Below are positions 9,785-19,168 of a stretch of 64,000 nt of DNA, piece after piece. Source of the stretch: Candidatus Flexifilum affinis (GTDB taxonomy: Bacteria > Chloroflexota > Anaerolineae > Aggregatilineales > Phototrophicaceae); assembly GCA_016713325.1 (NCBI GenBank), contig JADJPJ010000017.1:1-64000 (forward strand), given 5' to 3'. The notes beneath the pieces were generated by a model, which was given only the letters and a program-made list of their open reading frames with translations, ran no database searches and was not told the origin of the DNA. Position numbers and translations under genes: made by a program. Each line of letters begins with the position of its first letter. The first letter of the stretch is position 1.

Positions 9785-10804
9785 CTATTCGAAGATGTCT
9801 GCTTCAGTCAGGCCAAGGATTTCGAACTGCAAGCGAACCGGATCGTAGCCGGCGTCGGAGATGGGCGCCAGGCCGCTCCAGCCGTAGAAATCTTCGCTGC
9901 CGATCGACTCGGCCCAGCCGTCGGTCTCGGCGAAGGCGTACAGCGCGTCCATGATCTGCGCCTTCAGCTCGGCCGGGAAGTCGGGCGAGAAGCTGAGGGT
10001 GTCGTTCGGGATCGGGGCGCTCAGGCGCAGGATGCGCACCTGATCGACCACATCCGGCGCGGTTTCGCGGATGTTGGCGCGGGCGTCGAGGATACGAATA
10101 TCGCCGACCAGCAGATTGCCGTCGGCATCCAGGCGGGACTCGTCGACCGTCAGATCGTACGGTTCAGGATTGTCGCCGATCTGCCAGGGCGCACCGGGGA
10201 CAACGGGCGGGCTGTAGAACGTCGTGCCGAAGTCGACCTCACCGCTGTAGACGGCCTGGACGACCTGGTTGTGACCACCGGCCTCGACACGTTCGCCGGG
10301 CTCGATGCCGGCGGCCTGAAGCTCAACCGAGGGGGCGATGAAGCCGGAGGTCGAACCCGCATCCGGGTAAGCCCAGCTACGGCCCGCGAGGTCGCCCCAG
10401 GTGTAGATGTCGCTGTCACGACGGACGATGTAGGCCGCCCAGTAGACGTTCCAGCCACGGCGAACCGCTGCCGCTTCTACCTGGACGCCGCAGCGATTGC
10501 TGGCGATCACGTAACCGGCCGCCGGGATGAAGCCCATGGAGCGATCGGGAGCCGCGCACATGGCCTCGACGGTGGCCGCGTAAGACGTGGGTACAAAGAC
10601 TTCGAAATTCAGGCCGGTCGCTTCCTTCAAAGCGGCTGCCATGACCTCGCCGCCGGTGGTGATCACCTGGGCCTCAACCGACGGCACGAAATACACCTGA
10701 ATCGGGTTGGCTTCGCTGCCGAGGTCGTCCTGGGCGAAGGCCGATGGTACGACGCTTACTGCCAGCAGCATCAGCAGTGCAAGAACGGAAAGCCTGGTAC
10801 GCAT
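9785..10804 (-). CDS. phnD: Phosphonate/phosphite-type solute-binding protein
   Basis: A 339-residue exported binding protein of the PhnD/PtxB family, which captures phosphonate, phosphite or similar oxyanions for PhnCE. The signal peptide ends in SAFAQDD with no lipobox cysteine. Typical family segments follow: IQVYFVPSVEAQ, the GRSWAYPDAGSTSGF loop (anion-binding Ser/Thr cluster) and QAVYSGEVDFGTTF. The ATG at 10804 follows a strong AAAGGAG site. The frame extends upstream to 11017 but without a ribosome site. It is the first gene of the operon. No phosphonate-degrading genes are next to it, so the ligand stays open; inorganic phosphate, phosphite and phosphonate are all possible. Confidence 0.9.
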   Translation of the reverse strand: MRTRLSVLALLMLLAVSVVPSAFAQDDLGSEANPIQVYFVPSVEAQVITTGGEVMAAALKEATGLNFEVFVPTSYAATVEAMCAAPDRSMGFIPAAGYVIASNRCGVQVEAAAVRRGWNVYWAAYIVRRDSDIYTWGDLAGRSWAYPDAGSTSGFIAPSVELQAAGIEPGERVEAGGHNQVVQAVYSGEVDFGTTFYSPPVVPGAPWQIGDNPEPYDLTVDESRLDADGNLLVGDIRILDARANIRETAPDVVDQVRILRLSAPIPNDTLSFSPDFPAELKAQIMDALYAFAETDGWAESIGSEDFYGWSGLAPISDAGYDPVRLQFEILGLTEADIFE

Positions 10805-11008
10805 TGTTTCTCCTTTGAGGTTTGGAACGAAAACCCGTATGTTAAGGTACTTCGGAAATGGGAGAAAAACAATAAGCACGCCGACAATCTCATTGGGGAT
10901 ATGCTTCCACCTCACAGCTTGAATGCGTGTTGTGCGCCGGCGACCAATCTCACTACAATCGCCGCCGAACGAATGAGAGCAAACGCGACAGACTGGGCAT
11001 GGGACAAG

Positions 11009-11578
11009 ATGGACCATATCTTTGTGGGTAAACTGGTACGGCTTCGTGCGGTGGAGATCGCCGACTGGGAGTTCTACTATCAGTTGAACCAGATGACCAC
11101 CGATCTCGACCGCCGAGACTATGAGATCGTATTTCCTCAGTCGAAAGAGGCCATTCGTGCCTGGGCGGAGGAGCAGTCGAAAGCCAAGGGGGATCGCGAC
11201 GAGTTTCGTTTTCAGATCGAGGCGCTCAGCAGCGGCGCATCAGTCGGTTCCCTGAATACCCATACGGCCGACCATCGTGTCGGCAGCTTCATGTATGGGC
11301 TGTCGATTGCCCCGGACCATCAGCGTAAAGGCTACGGCAGCGAAGCGATCCGGCTGGTGATGCGCTATTTCTTTCAGGAAAAGCGCTACCAGAAGGTCAG
11401 CGCCGAAGTCTACAGCTTCAACGAACCGTCGATTCGGCTGCATGATCACCTGGGCTTCACCCTCGAGGGGCGTCTGCGCCGGATGGTTTACACGGGCGGT
11501 CAATTCTACGACGCACTGATCTATGGCATGCTGCGCGAGGAGTTCGAGCAGCGCTGGCCGAATGCTGGCATCGAGTGA
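11009..11578 (+). CDS. GNAT acetyltransferase, RimJ/RimL type
   Basis: A 189-residue N-acetyltransferase that uses acetyl-CoA. The central segment YGLSIAPDHQRKGYGSEAIRL contains the pyrophosphate-binding loop (Q-R-x-G-Y-G). The following helices and N-E-P-S-I-R-L-H-D-H-L-G-F match the RimJ/RimL/SpeG branch, which acetylates ribosomal protein N termini, polyamines or small amines. The ATG at 11009 gives a family-like start (MDHIFVGKLVRLRAVE). An upstream ATG at 10973 is possible but has no ribosome site. It diverges from phnD; no operon partner. Confidence 0.82.
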   Translation: MDHIFVGKLVRLRAVEIADWEFYYQLNQMTTDLDRRDYEIVFPQSKEAIRAWAEEQSKAKGDRDEFRFQIEALSSGASVGSLNTHTADHRVGSFMYGLSIAPDHQRKGYGSEAIRLVMRYFFQEKRYQKVSAEVYSFNEPSIRLHDHLGFTLEGRLRRMVYTGGQFYDALIYGMLREEFEQRWPNAGIE

Positions 11579-11586
11579 GGATCGTA

Positions 11587-11895
11587 CTAGGCGAGGGGCA
11601 GCCCCTTGCCGCCGGCCGGTTCGAACTCGACGCGGTCGCTCATGCTGGCGATCAGCGGGCGGGCGACGGCGATCAGCGACTTGATGGCGTCGTGGGTGAG
11701 CGACCCCTGATGATCGGCCGGGCCGCGCCAGACTTCGGTGACCCAGATGCCGTCCGGGTCGTCGGTCGCCCGGCTGACGACGTACAGGTAGCAACTTTCC
11801 AGGTCGCCGAGCAGCTCCGCCGCGTGCAGCAGATGACCAAGCAGCGCCTCACGCTCGCCAGGCTGCGCGCGCATTTTCCCCATCAGTCCGTACAT
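11587..11895 (-). CDS. Antibiotic-biosynthesis-monooxygenase (ABM) domain protein
   Basis: A 102-residue single-domain protein with the ferredoxin-like ABM fold (YgiN-like). Visible family marks are GKMRAQPGEREALLGHL at the start, LESCYLYVVS, and WVTEVWRGPADHQGSLTHD, where the W-x-x-A/G-x-x-x-H pattern is usual. Such proteins are small quinol or flavin-independent monooxygenases, or simple dimeric binding proteins. A GGGAG ribosome site precedes the ATG. It converges with the GNAT gene, only 8 bases away, and its start is 64 bases from the S51 peptidase gene's end. Confidence 0.75.
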   Translation of the reverse strand: MYGLMGKMRAQPGEREALLGHLLHAAELLGDLESCYLYVVSRATDDPDGIWVTEVWRGPADHQGSLTHDAIKSLIAVARPLIASMSDRVEFEPAGGKGLPLA

Positions 11896-11959
11896 GGATC
11901 ACTCCCGCTGTTTCGTCGACAGATATGAGATTGTACTGGATATGTATTCGCCGCACGTC

Positions 11960-12658
11960 TCAACCCAGCAAATAGCGCATGGTCAGCGGGGACTCCTGCG
12001 CCTGTCCCTCGATGCCCTGGACAAAGTAGGCTCTGGCCGCCGGCCGCGAGCTCACGGCGGCATGCAGCACCCCGTCGATGAAGTGGCCGGCCGCGCCATC
12101 GTCGAAGGCATGGGTGGGGCGGATTTCGCCAGAGACGACAAAACGGTGCAGAGTCGGTCGGCGCTCGGCTTCGCCGTCGTAGTGCGGTGAGCAGCCTCCT
12201 TCGAGGAAACCGAGGCAGGGCAGGACGCTCAGACCACCAGGAATGGAGTCGGTGGTGCCTTGCTCGAACCAGCAGATGGCCCCGGCGCTGATCCCGGCGA
12301 GGACCACACCCTGCTCCAGCGCCTTGCGCAGGATGCGGTCCAGACCCCATTCGCGCCACAGCGCCAGCATCGATTTGGTATTGCCGCCGCCAACGTAGAT
12401 CACGTTTTGCGACAGCAGGAAGTCTTCGAGATCGGCGGTGTGCGGCTGGAACAGTGAGAGATTGCTCGGCGTGCAGGGGAGGGTCGCGAAGGCCTTGTAG
12501 AAGCGCAGGACGTAATCCTGGCTTTCGCCGCTGGCCTGGGGCAGGAAGCACACCTTCGGCCGCTCGATGCCGGCCTGATCCAGGATGTAGCGGTCGAGCG
12601 CGAGGTTGTCCGGTTCCATGGAAAAGCCGCCGCCCCCCATGGCAATGATTTGCTGCAT
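11960..12658 (-). CDS. pepE: Peptidase S51 family, peptidase E-like
   Basis: A 232-residue cytoplasmic serine peptidase of the S51 family (peptidase E or cyanophycinase-like). The nucleophile is Ser124 in GISAGAICW and the catalytic His is near 159 in CSPHYDGE. The N-terminal MGGGGFSMEP and YVGGGNTKSML loops match peptidase E, which cleaves Asp-X dipeptides. Length fits the family. AGGAGA lies just before the ATG. It may share a transcript with the ABM gene downstream. Confidence 0.85.
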   Translation of the reverse strand: MQQIIAMGGGGFSMEPDNLALDRYILDQAGIERPKVCFLPQASGESQDYVLRFYKAFATLPCTPSNLSLFQPHTADLEDFLLSQNVIYVGGGNTKSMLALWREWGLDRILRKALEQGVVLAGISAGAICWFEQGTTDSIPGGLSVLPCLGFLEGGCSPHYDGEAERRPTLHRFVVSGEIRPTHAFDDGAAGHFIDGVLHAAVSSRPAARAYFVQGIEGQAQESPLTMRYLLG

Positions 12659-13062
12659 GGATGTTCTCCTGCCTGTTTGAGCTAGCTGGCGGGCCGCCGA
12701 TTAGGCCGCCGGCGGCTTGTTCGCGGAACCACGCACCGGCCCAACGGCGACAATAGAACGCGCCTGCGCCCCGCGCGGCCGTCCACAGACGCGACGAGCA
12801 GAAAGCAGACATGGCCACCACCGACCGACCTGCCCCAACAGGGGCCCCGGTAATTGAGCGCCACACCCGGGGGCGATTCTTTTTCGTGAAATCGCACTAA
12901 GCCCCCAGCTTTGACCTTACCTAGCCTCCGAACAACAGGGCCGTCGCAGATTGGTATCCGATCTAAGAGCATTCAATATCGGCAAAGCGCCGGACGACCA
13001 TCGGACGGAATGGACTTGTCGTGGTATCCTGGCCGGGCATTGACTGCTTCGGAGTCGAAACT
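12659..13062. other. Intergenic, no gene seen
   Basis: About 400 bases between two divergent genes. Open frames here have no ribosome site or recognisable content. Promoters for both neighbours must lie here, but no clear -35/-10 pair stands out. Confidence 0.5.
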
Positions 13063-14694
13063 GTGACAAAGATCGCCGTGTGGCTCAGCCTTGCGCTCCT
13101 GATGCTCGTCTCGGGTGCCACAGCGCAGACCAACAGCACCGACGCCATTCTGCTGGTTTGGAACGACGAACTGTTCGCGCAGCAGATCGCCGACAGCCGG
13201 TTGGTTGCCGCGTCGCGGCCGTACAGGGGTGTTCAGGGTCTGCCGCCGACCCGCCACGGCAACGTCTACGATTATGCCGCCAGCCCGCTGACCGAACCGC
13301 CGCTCGACGGCTACGGCTTTTACCAGGGCGTGTGGTCGGCGGATGGAAGAGTCTTCGCCTTTCTGGCTGTCCAGCCGGATGATGCCGGCTACCACGTCAT
13401 CCTGGTCGAGGATGGCCGACAGCGACTGCTCTTTTCCGGCACGGTGAGCGGCGAGCGCGGCTATCTCGTCCCCGTGGGATGGGCCGACGACAGCGCGCTG
13501 ATCCTGCTGGAGCGCCACCTGCTGCACAACCTGGCGGATGTGAAGCTGTGGGCTTTTTCCGTCGCAGAGGGTTCGCTCAGCCTGCGCGCCACCCTCGACG
13601 TGCCCGAACTCAGCGGCAACAGCGCCAGTCTGGCGGCGGGGTGGGTCTTCGTCGGCTTCGACACGACGGTGCCCGGGGGGTACCTGGTCAACATCAACAG
13701 CGGGCAGGTGGTGCGATTCCCGACTGCCTTCACCCTGCCGAACCCGCCGCCGGCGGTTTTCGAGATCTATCCGGTGCAGGTCGTCGGGGTGGTCGAGGTG
13801 GCCGAGTTTGAGGCATGGGTTGGGCAGCCGCCGGCTGGCGAAGCGACCGCTGCGCCGGACGATCCTGCTCTGGCAAGCCTTACCACACCGTTCCTCTACT
13901 GGCCGCTTCCGGACGACGCGCGCAGCATAACCTGCTATCCCGACTCCGAATGGACTGCCATGCAGTACGCCCTGGAATGCCCCGGCCTGACCACGCCGCG
14001 CGCCTACGACGGGCACGAAGGCACCGACATCGGCGGCAAACCGGATGGCCTGCCGGTCAGCACGCCGGTGTATGCGGCGGCGCGGGGCGTGGTGGCCGCT
14101 CGATACACCGGATGCGAAACGGACGACCTCTCGTGCAACGACTCCTATGGCAACACCGTACTGCTGGAGCATTCACGGGTGATCGGTTACGACGTCGAGA
14201 CGTGGTTCACCGGCTACGCCCATTTGCAGACCGTCCTGGTCGAGCCGAACGCCTACGTGCGTGCAATCGGCGCCCCGATCGCGTTGAGCGGCGACACGGG
14301 GGTGGGCGGCGCGCATCTGCACTTCGAGGTGCGGGCGCCTCATCTGCCGGGCGGCACAAACTGGCTGGACCCGTGGGACTTGCGTCTCTCAGTGGATGGG
14401 ATGGGCCTGTGGATCGGGGGGACGGCGCACCCGCAGGCAGCGGCGCTGGCCTTCCCGCCGCCGACTCTGCTGGTATGCCAGACACTGGAGGGCAACAACC
14501 TGCGCGGCGGCCCCGGCACCGATTTCGCGGCGGTGGGCAAGTCGACGGCGCAGGCGGCCTACGAGGTGTTTCAGGTGCAGCGGGTCGAAGGCGGGAATGC
14601 TCCGGGGGACTGGTACCACGTGCGCTGGGCCGGTTCGGACGCGACCGGCTGGATCTGGTCGGACCTGATGACCGAGTGTGCGCAGGTCGAATAG
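13063..14694 (+). CDS. Secreted M23 metallopeptidase with C-terminal SH3-like domain
   Basis: A 543-residue exported protein. A signal peptide ends near SGATAQT. Residues about 30-260 look like a beta-propeller-type repeat region (VWSADGRVFAFLAV, VGWADDSALILLER). An M23/LytM zinc endopeptidase follows, with HEGTDIGGK (His and Asp ligands) and HLHFEV (third ligand and catalytic His). An SH3b-like tail ends it (NNLRGGPGTDFAAVGKS, WYHVRWAGSDATGWIW). It probably trims peptidoglycan or another extracellular peptide. GTG 13063 is preferred for its GGAG site and immediate signal peptide; the frame reaches 13021. It converges with the Rieske gene. Confidence 0.85.
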   Translation: MTKIAVWLSLALLMLVSGATAQTNSTDAILLVWNDELFAQQIADSRLVAASRPYRGVQGLPPTRHGNVYDYAASPLTEPPLDGYGFYQGVWSADGRVFAFLAVQPDDAGYHVILVEDGRQRLLFSGTVSGERGYLVPVGWADDSALILLERHLLHNLADVKLWAFSVAEGSLSLRATLDVPELSGNSASLAAGWVFVGFDTTVPGGYLVNINSGQVVRFPTAFTLPNPPPAVFEIYPVQVVGVVEVAEFEAWVGQPPAGEATAAPDDPALASLTTPFLYWPLPDDARSITCYPDSEWTAMQYALECPGLTTPRAYDGHEGTDIGGKPDGLPVSTPVYAAARGVVAARYTGCETDDLSCNDSYGNTVLLEHSRVIGYDVETWFTGYAHLQTVLVEPNAYVRAIGAPIALSGDTGVGGAHLHFEVRAPHLPGGTNWLDPWDLRLSVDGMGLWIGGTAHPQAAALAFPPPTLLVCQTLEGNNLRGGPGTDFAAVGKSTAQAAYEVFQVQRVEGGNAPGDWYHVRWAGSDATGWIWSDLMTECAQVE

Positions 14695-14704
14695 CCTGCC
14701 CACG

Positions 14705-15790
14705 TCAGTCCGCGCTGGCCGACTCCGGGAAGGATACCGTCGGCGCGCCGACGATGCGCTGCGCTCGCTGGCCGGTGCGGTATTCGACCGGCAGCTCATC
14801 CTCGTAGTAGAACTGCTTGACCCAGGTGCGGAATTTGCCGACAGGTCCGTCTCCTTCGGCCAGCGCCGGCGGATGCACGTGCCGCTTGGCCTCCCAGATC
14901 GGCTTGTCCTGATAGACGTCGTGGATCAGCGCCCGGTGGATCGACTGGGCGATGATGGTCTCCAACAGACTCCGCGGCGCCAGCACGGCCAGTGGATGCA
15001 CATTCCGCTTGGACTCGATGTGACGCAGGCTGAGCGCCAGCCCAAAGTTCACGCGCTCAGCGACGGTCGGGGTAGCCGTGATGAACAGCCGCACCTGGAT
15101 GCCGAACTGTTTCACGCCGACCGTGACCAGCGAGAAGCCCAGCCCGTGGATATCCAGGTGGAAGTCGAAATCGACTTTGACGCCCGCCCAGCCGAGGAGC
15201 GGCATCGGCCGGCGCGCGGCATAGGCGACGTGGAAGACCGGGCCGTCCATCACCAGATCCTTGCGCATGGCGACCTCGGAATAGCCGTGGACGGCGCCGA
15301 AATGGCCGATGTCGACGCCGTTCTCGACCGTCTCCTGTGGGTGATCGTGCATGTCCAGCACGCGGTAGATGAGAGGCGTCCAGTCGTGGGTGTCTAGCTG
15401 CGGCGGCTCCCAGGTGGGCGCGGCGTCGCGGCTGTCATACCAGGCGAAGACGATACCGTTCATTTCGCGCATTGGCAGGATTCGGGCGCGGGCCGCCGGC
15501 GGGGGTTTGGTGCCGTAGCCGGTAGCGACGCAGACGCCGTCGGTGTCGAAGCGAAAGGCGTGGAAGGGGCAGCGGATCGTCTCGTCCACCACTGTGCCGC
15601 CGACTCCCAGGTGCGCGCCGAGATGCGGGCAGAAGGCGTCCATGACGCAGGCCCTGCCGGATTTCGCCCGGAAGACGACGATATCGTCCCCCGCGAGCTT
15701 GCGCGAAAGCACCATGCCCGGCTTCAGTTCGCTGGAATAGGCCACCGCATACCAGCTGTTCGGAATCGGAAGCGTCACCGTTGCCGTCAC
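14705..15790 (-). CDS. Rieske non-heme iron oxygenase, KshA/DAF-36-like
   Basis: A 361-residue oxygenase alpha-subunit-like protein. The Rieske cluster ligands are C-P-H in AFCPHLGAH and C-x-x-H in IRCPFHAF. The mononuclear iron site is in NGVDIGHFGAVHGY (Asp/His/His). This single-polypeptide type resembles 3-ketosteroid 9-alpha-hydroxylase and cholesterol 7-desaturase, so a sterol, hopanoid or aromatic substrate is likely. A separate reductase is needed and none is nearby. GTG 15790 has a GAGG site 8 bases ahead. A longer start at GTG 15835 would leave almost no leader after the promoter at 15850. Confidence 0.82.
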   Translation of the reverse strand: MTATVTLPIPNSWYAVAYSSELKPGMVLSRKLAGDDIVVFRAKSGRACVMDAFCPHLGAHLGVGGTVVDETIRCPFHAFRFDTDGVCVATGYGTKPPPAARARILPMREMNGIVFAWYDSRDAAPTWEPPQLDTHDWTPLIYRVLDMHDHPQETVENGVDIGHFGAVHGYSEVAMRKDLVMDGPVFHVAYAARRPMPLLGWAGVKVDFDFHLDIHGLGFSLVTVGVKQFGIQVRLFITATPTVAERVNFGLALSLRHIESKRNVHPLAVLAPRSLLETIIAQSIHRALIHDVYQDKPIWEAKRHVHPPALAEGDGPVGKFRTWVKQFYYEDELPVEYRTGQRAQRIVGAPTVSFPESASAD

Positions 15791-15849
15791 GTCAGGATCC
15801 TCGGAAGGCCGACTATGCGATTGCAGATCGATCACCTTGATGTGGATCG

Positions 15850-15855
15850 ATTATA
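15850..15855 (-). promoter_or_regulatory. -10 box for the Rieske gene
   Basis: A perfect TATAAT read leftward, about 60 bases before the preferred start codon. No good -35 box at standard spacing. Confidence 0.4.
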
Positions 15856-15999
15856 TGCGGTTTCGCGGTGCAAGCGGGATTTTTCGCCTCAACCTGAAGC
15901 GTCTGGCGACTTTCCGGTAGACTGGATGCCTGCCAGATGGGAGAGCCATGAGGGCAACGTGCACGTCACCCCTACCATGACCCGCGGCGCGTGAGTCCT

Positions 16000-16926
16000 C
16001 TATGGCGCACTGCCGGCAATGGCGAGCTGTTCCGGTTTCCAAGATAGGATGGCGAGGCCGAACAGCAGCAGCGCCGCGCCGGCCATCGATGTCAGAGTCA
16101 GGCTTTCGCCGAACAGCCACCAGGCCAGCAGCGCCGCGACCACTGCTTCGAGCACGCTGGCCATGCTGGCGATCGTACCGGGGAGGGTGCGGAGCGCCAT
16201 GTGGAGGAGAAAGTAAGCTATCGCCGTTGGGACAACGGCCAGATAGGCAATGCTCAGCCAGGTCTGCGGCATGTGCGGGATGGTCAGCCCGCTGAAGAGG
16301 TTGACCACCAGTAGCACGATCGACCCTGCGATGAACATGACCGCCGTCGTTTGCAGCGGATGGTAGCGGTTGGCGAGCTGGCGCCCGGCCATGATCATGC
16401 CAGCATAGGAAGCTGCCGCCAGCAGCGAGAAGAAGATCCCCAGTGGCAGATTGGTGAATTCCATCATCTCCGGGTTCAGGCCGACGAGCAGCGCGCTCCC
16501 AATGAGCGAAGCGGCCAGTGCGATCCCCACGCGCCCCGTGAAACGCTCCCGCTTCATCAGCACGGATGCCGCGCTGACGATCATCGGCGAGACGCCGATA
16601 GCCAGCAGGGTCGAGATGGTGACGCCGCTGTAGCGAATGGCGGCGAAGTAGCTGGCGTGTGAGATGGCCAGGATGCTCCCGGCGAAGGCCATGACCGCCA
16701 CGTCACGGCGGGGAATGCGAAACATGCCCGGCCCGACGACGCGACGGCAGGCCAGGATCAGGATCGGGGTGGCCAGCGAGGTCCGCATCAGGTTGAGGAA
16801 AAGTGAATTGACGGGTTCGGTGTCGTAGATGTTCTGCGTGGCGATGCCGATAGTCCCCCACAGGGCGGCTGCAAGGATGACCTGCCACAGTCCCATGGGC
16901 ACCGAACGGAGGTGAAGCGACGACAT
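16000..16926 (-). CDS. EamA-family (DMT) membrane exporter
   Basis: A 308-residue inner-membrane protein with about ten hydrophobic segments arranged as two five-helix EamA repeats, the pattern of drug/metabolite transporters. Clear helices include WQVILAAALWGTIGIATQ at the start and VEAVVAALLAWWLFGESLTL in the second repeat, where the W-W-x-F-x-E motif is typical. Such proteins export amino acids, nucleobases or drugs. The ATG at 16926 is used; an internal ATG at 16896 is equally possible, and neither has a clear ribosome site. Confidence 0.85.
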   Translation of the reverse strand: MSSLHLRSVPMGLWQVILAAALWGTIGIATQNIYDTEPVNSLFLNLMRTSLATPILILACRRVVGPGMFRIPRRDVAVMAFAGSILAISHASYFAAIRYSGVTISTLLAIGVSPMIVSAASVLMKRERFTGRVGIALAASLIGSALLVGLNPEMMEFTNLPLGIFFSLLAAASYAGMIMAGRQLANRYHPLQTTAVMFIAGSIVLLVVNLFSGLTIPHMPQTWLSIAYLAVVPTAIAYFLLHMALRTLPGTIASMASVLEAVVAALLAWWLFGESLTLTSMAGAALLLFGLAILSWKPEQLAIAGSAP

Positions 16927-17053
16927 GAGTGGAGAGGGCGCTGCTCATGGTGTGGTGTATCTCTGAATTGCGGACAGAGCGCGATTCTAGGCCGGTCATG
17001 CTTGTTTGTCTACTCGACAGCCCTGGTGAATTCACCAGTGGCGACGTTGGCCA

Positions 17054-17254
17054 CTATGCAGTGAGGGCGACGGTGCCGTATTCCTCTTTGTCCAGAAAAA
17101 GCACCGTGCCGACCTGTGTGTTGTTGGCATCGTGCAGCCCAGCCGCCCCATCGGCTTCAACGCCTAGACCGGAATCCTGCGCTTGGAGCACGCCGGCGAG
17201 TGCGAACACCGCCAGCCCAATGAGCCCGAAGAACAACAGGCGTGACGGTCTCAT
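17054..17254 (-). CDS. Small exported protein
   Basis: A 66-residue frame starting MRPSRLLFFGLIGLAVFALA, a textbook signal peptide with a likely cut after LQAQ. About 40 mature residues rich in Asp, Gly and Ala follow. No domain is recognised. The signal peptide is the only evidence that it is real. Confidence 0.45.
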   Translation of the reverse strand: MRPSRLLFFGLIGLAVFALAGVLQAQDSGLGVEADGAAGLHDANNTQVGTVLFLDKEEYGTVALTA

Positions 17255-17580
17255 GCAGCGTATTGTGACGTCCAACGAGATCTCGCCTCATATCGCTTCA
17301 CGGTTATTCCAGTGTAGCGAGTGAGGCTTGACCCGCCATATGGCAATGCGGTGGGATTCACACGCGCAGTTGACGAGTATCAGGACTGGCCAGGTGGGCT
17401 AACCAGGCGAGCAAGTCACGATGAAGCTGGAGCCAGCGCCATGCGCTGACTGCGTTGGGGCAGCCGCTGGTCGTCGGGCCAATCGAGGAAATCTCATGAA
17501 TGTGGCGTTGTGTGCCTGTGCGTTACCCACAAAACCAGAAACGCATACAATGAATCTGGGCACACAAGGAGTACAAAGTC
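17255..17580. other. Intergenic, no gene seen
   Basis: About 325 bases between divergent exported-protein genes. It ends in a strong AAGGAG ribosome site for the next gene. Nothing else recognised. Confidence 0.5.
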
Positions 17581-18795
17581 ATGGGCTATCCTCTTCGGCT
17601 AGCGTTCGGCCTGCTGATTTGTGCGGTGTTCTCTACCTGCCACGTGAGGGCACAGGCGGAAACGTGCGGTGTCCTCTTCGAACAAGCCCTGACGGAAACC
17701 GAAACGAACTGCGGAGCCATTGGTCGCAACGAAGTGTGCTACGGAAACGTCCGGATCGTCGCTCAACCCCAAACGGAGGCAGTGGACTTTGTATTTGATG
17801 CTCCAGGCGACCTGGCTCAACTCGGTGCGATTCGTACACTGAGCCTCAGCGCGCGCCTGGCAGAGGCTCAGGAGTGGGGCATTGCACTGATGAAGGTGCA
17901 GGCCAACATTCCCGCTGCACTCCCCGGGCAAAGCATGACTCTGCTGGCGTTTGGCGATGTCGAGATGGAAAACGCCGTCGCGGCTAACGCCGATCCACGG
18001 GATGACACAGAGGCAACAAATCCCATGCAGGCTTTTTTCTTCCAGACGGGCCTGCAGGGCACGCAGTGCACGGAGGCGCCTGACAGCGGTCTTCTGGTCC
18101 AGACGCCGGATGGGATCGAAACGGTGTCGTTCACCGCAAACGAAGTGCACATTTCCCTCGGCTCGACGGCGTTTCTGCAGGCGCAGTCCAGCGGTGAGAT
18201 GACCGTGAGTGTTGTCGAAGGTCAGGCGGAGGTTACCGCCCAGGGGGTCACAGTGGTGACGTCTGAGGGCAGTCTTGTGCGCATCCCTCTGGATGAGAAC
18301 CGTCGCGCCTCTGGGCCGCCCAGCCCGCCCGAACCGTATGACCCGGTGCGAATGGCGCTGCTGCCGACTCGCCTCCTGCCGCAGACCATAACGATTGCTC
18401 CGCCACTGGGCGGTTCAACAGCAACGGTCGGCGCGATACCCGCTGCGGGCGAGTATCTATGGGTTAATGGACAGCCCAGCGCGGAGGGTTGTCCGGCAGG
18501 GGCGCTCAACTTTGTTGTGCCCGCCCTGACGCCCGCCGGGCCCTTCCGTCTCTCTGGCGAAGAATTTGATGTGTTCGTCCTGGTCGTCGCGGCCTTCGGC
18601 GAACCACCGCCGCCCAGCGCAGTCGGCAGCAGCCCGGAACCGGGAACTTACGTCGTTGAATTCACCGATGCCGGCGGTCTGGGCCGTTATGAAGTGCAGG
18701 TGATTGATTCCAATACACTTGAGGGTATGCTCGGGTATACGCTGCAGGGGTGCGCCATGCAAATTCCGTTCAGCGTGACGCGTGTGGGCGACTGA
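17581..18795 (+). CDS. Secreted FecR-like domain protein
   Basis: A 404-residue exported protein. The signal peptide (PLRLAFGLLICAVFSTC) may end at HVRAQA. The middle region from about residue 180 (GSTAFLQAQSSGEMTVSVVEGQAEVTAQG, then VVTSEGSLVRIPL) is a FecR-type beta-domain, here without a membrane anchor or sigma factor partner. The mature N terminus is Cys-rich (C-G-V-L-F, N-C-G-A-I, N-E-V-C-Y), suggesting disulfides. Many Chloroflexota secrete proteins of this kind with unknown roles. A strong AAGGAG site precedes the ATG. Confidence 0.7.
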   Translation: MGYPLRLAFGLLICAVFSTCHVRAQAETCGVLFEQALTETETNCGAIGRNEVCYGNVRIVAQPQTEAVDFVFDAPGDLAQLGAIRTLSLSARLAEAQEWGIALMKVQANIPAALPGQSMTLLAFGDVEMENAVAANADPRDDTEATNPMQAFFFQTGLQGTQCTEAPDSGLLVQTPDGIETVSFTANEVHISLGSTAFLQAQSSGEMTVSVVEGQAEVTAQGVTVVTSEGSLVRIPLDENRRASGPPSPPEPYDPVRMALLPTRLLPQTITIAPPLGGSTATVGAIPAAGEYLWVNGQPSAEGCPAGALNFVVPALTPAGPFRLSGEEFDVFVLVVAAFGEPPPPSAVGSSPEPGTYVVEFTDAGGLGRYEVQVIDSNTLEGMLGYTLQGCAMQIPFSVTRVGD

Positions 18796-19168
18796 GCGAC
18801 GGGGCAAGCAAGCCGTAAAGGGATCTTTGCCTTGTGCCTCGCTGACCGCCCTGTATCTTGCTTCTGCATCCATCGGCGCGATTTCACCAATCGTCACTGC
18901 CGACGGATGCAGAAGCTCACTACTGAGACGCGAGGAATCGTGCTGCGATCATGATCAAGAGCGCGTAAGCGTGAAGCGGATCACTGCTGGCAGTGCGCCC
19001 ATATCCCTGAGCGCTCTCGAAGGGGGCTATGCGCCCCACCTCCGACTGCCTGGAGTCAGTGCAGGGGTGAAGGCTGTTTCTTCGCTGCCGCTCCGTAATC
19101 CATCGTCGCTATTCTGTCACTCCTGCGCTGGCATCTGTCGCCCGTGTCGCAGAGTCTCGGGAGGTGCG
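18796..19168. other. Intergenic, no gene seen
   Basis: About 370 bases. The open frame crossing it is an upstream extension of the next gene without a start signal. A GGGAGGTG ribosome site stands at its end. Confidence 0.5.
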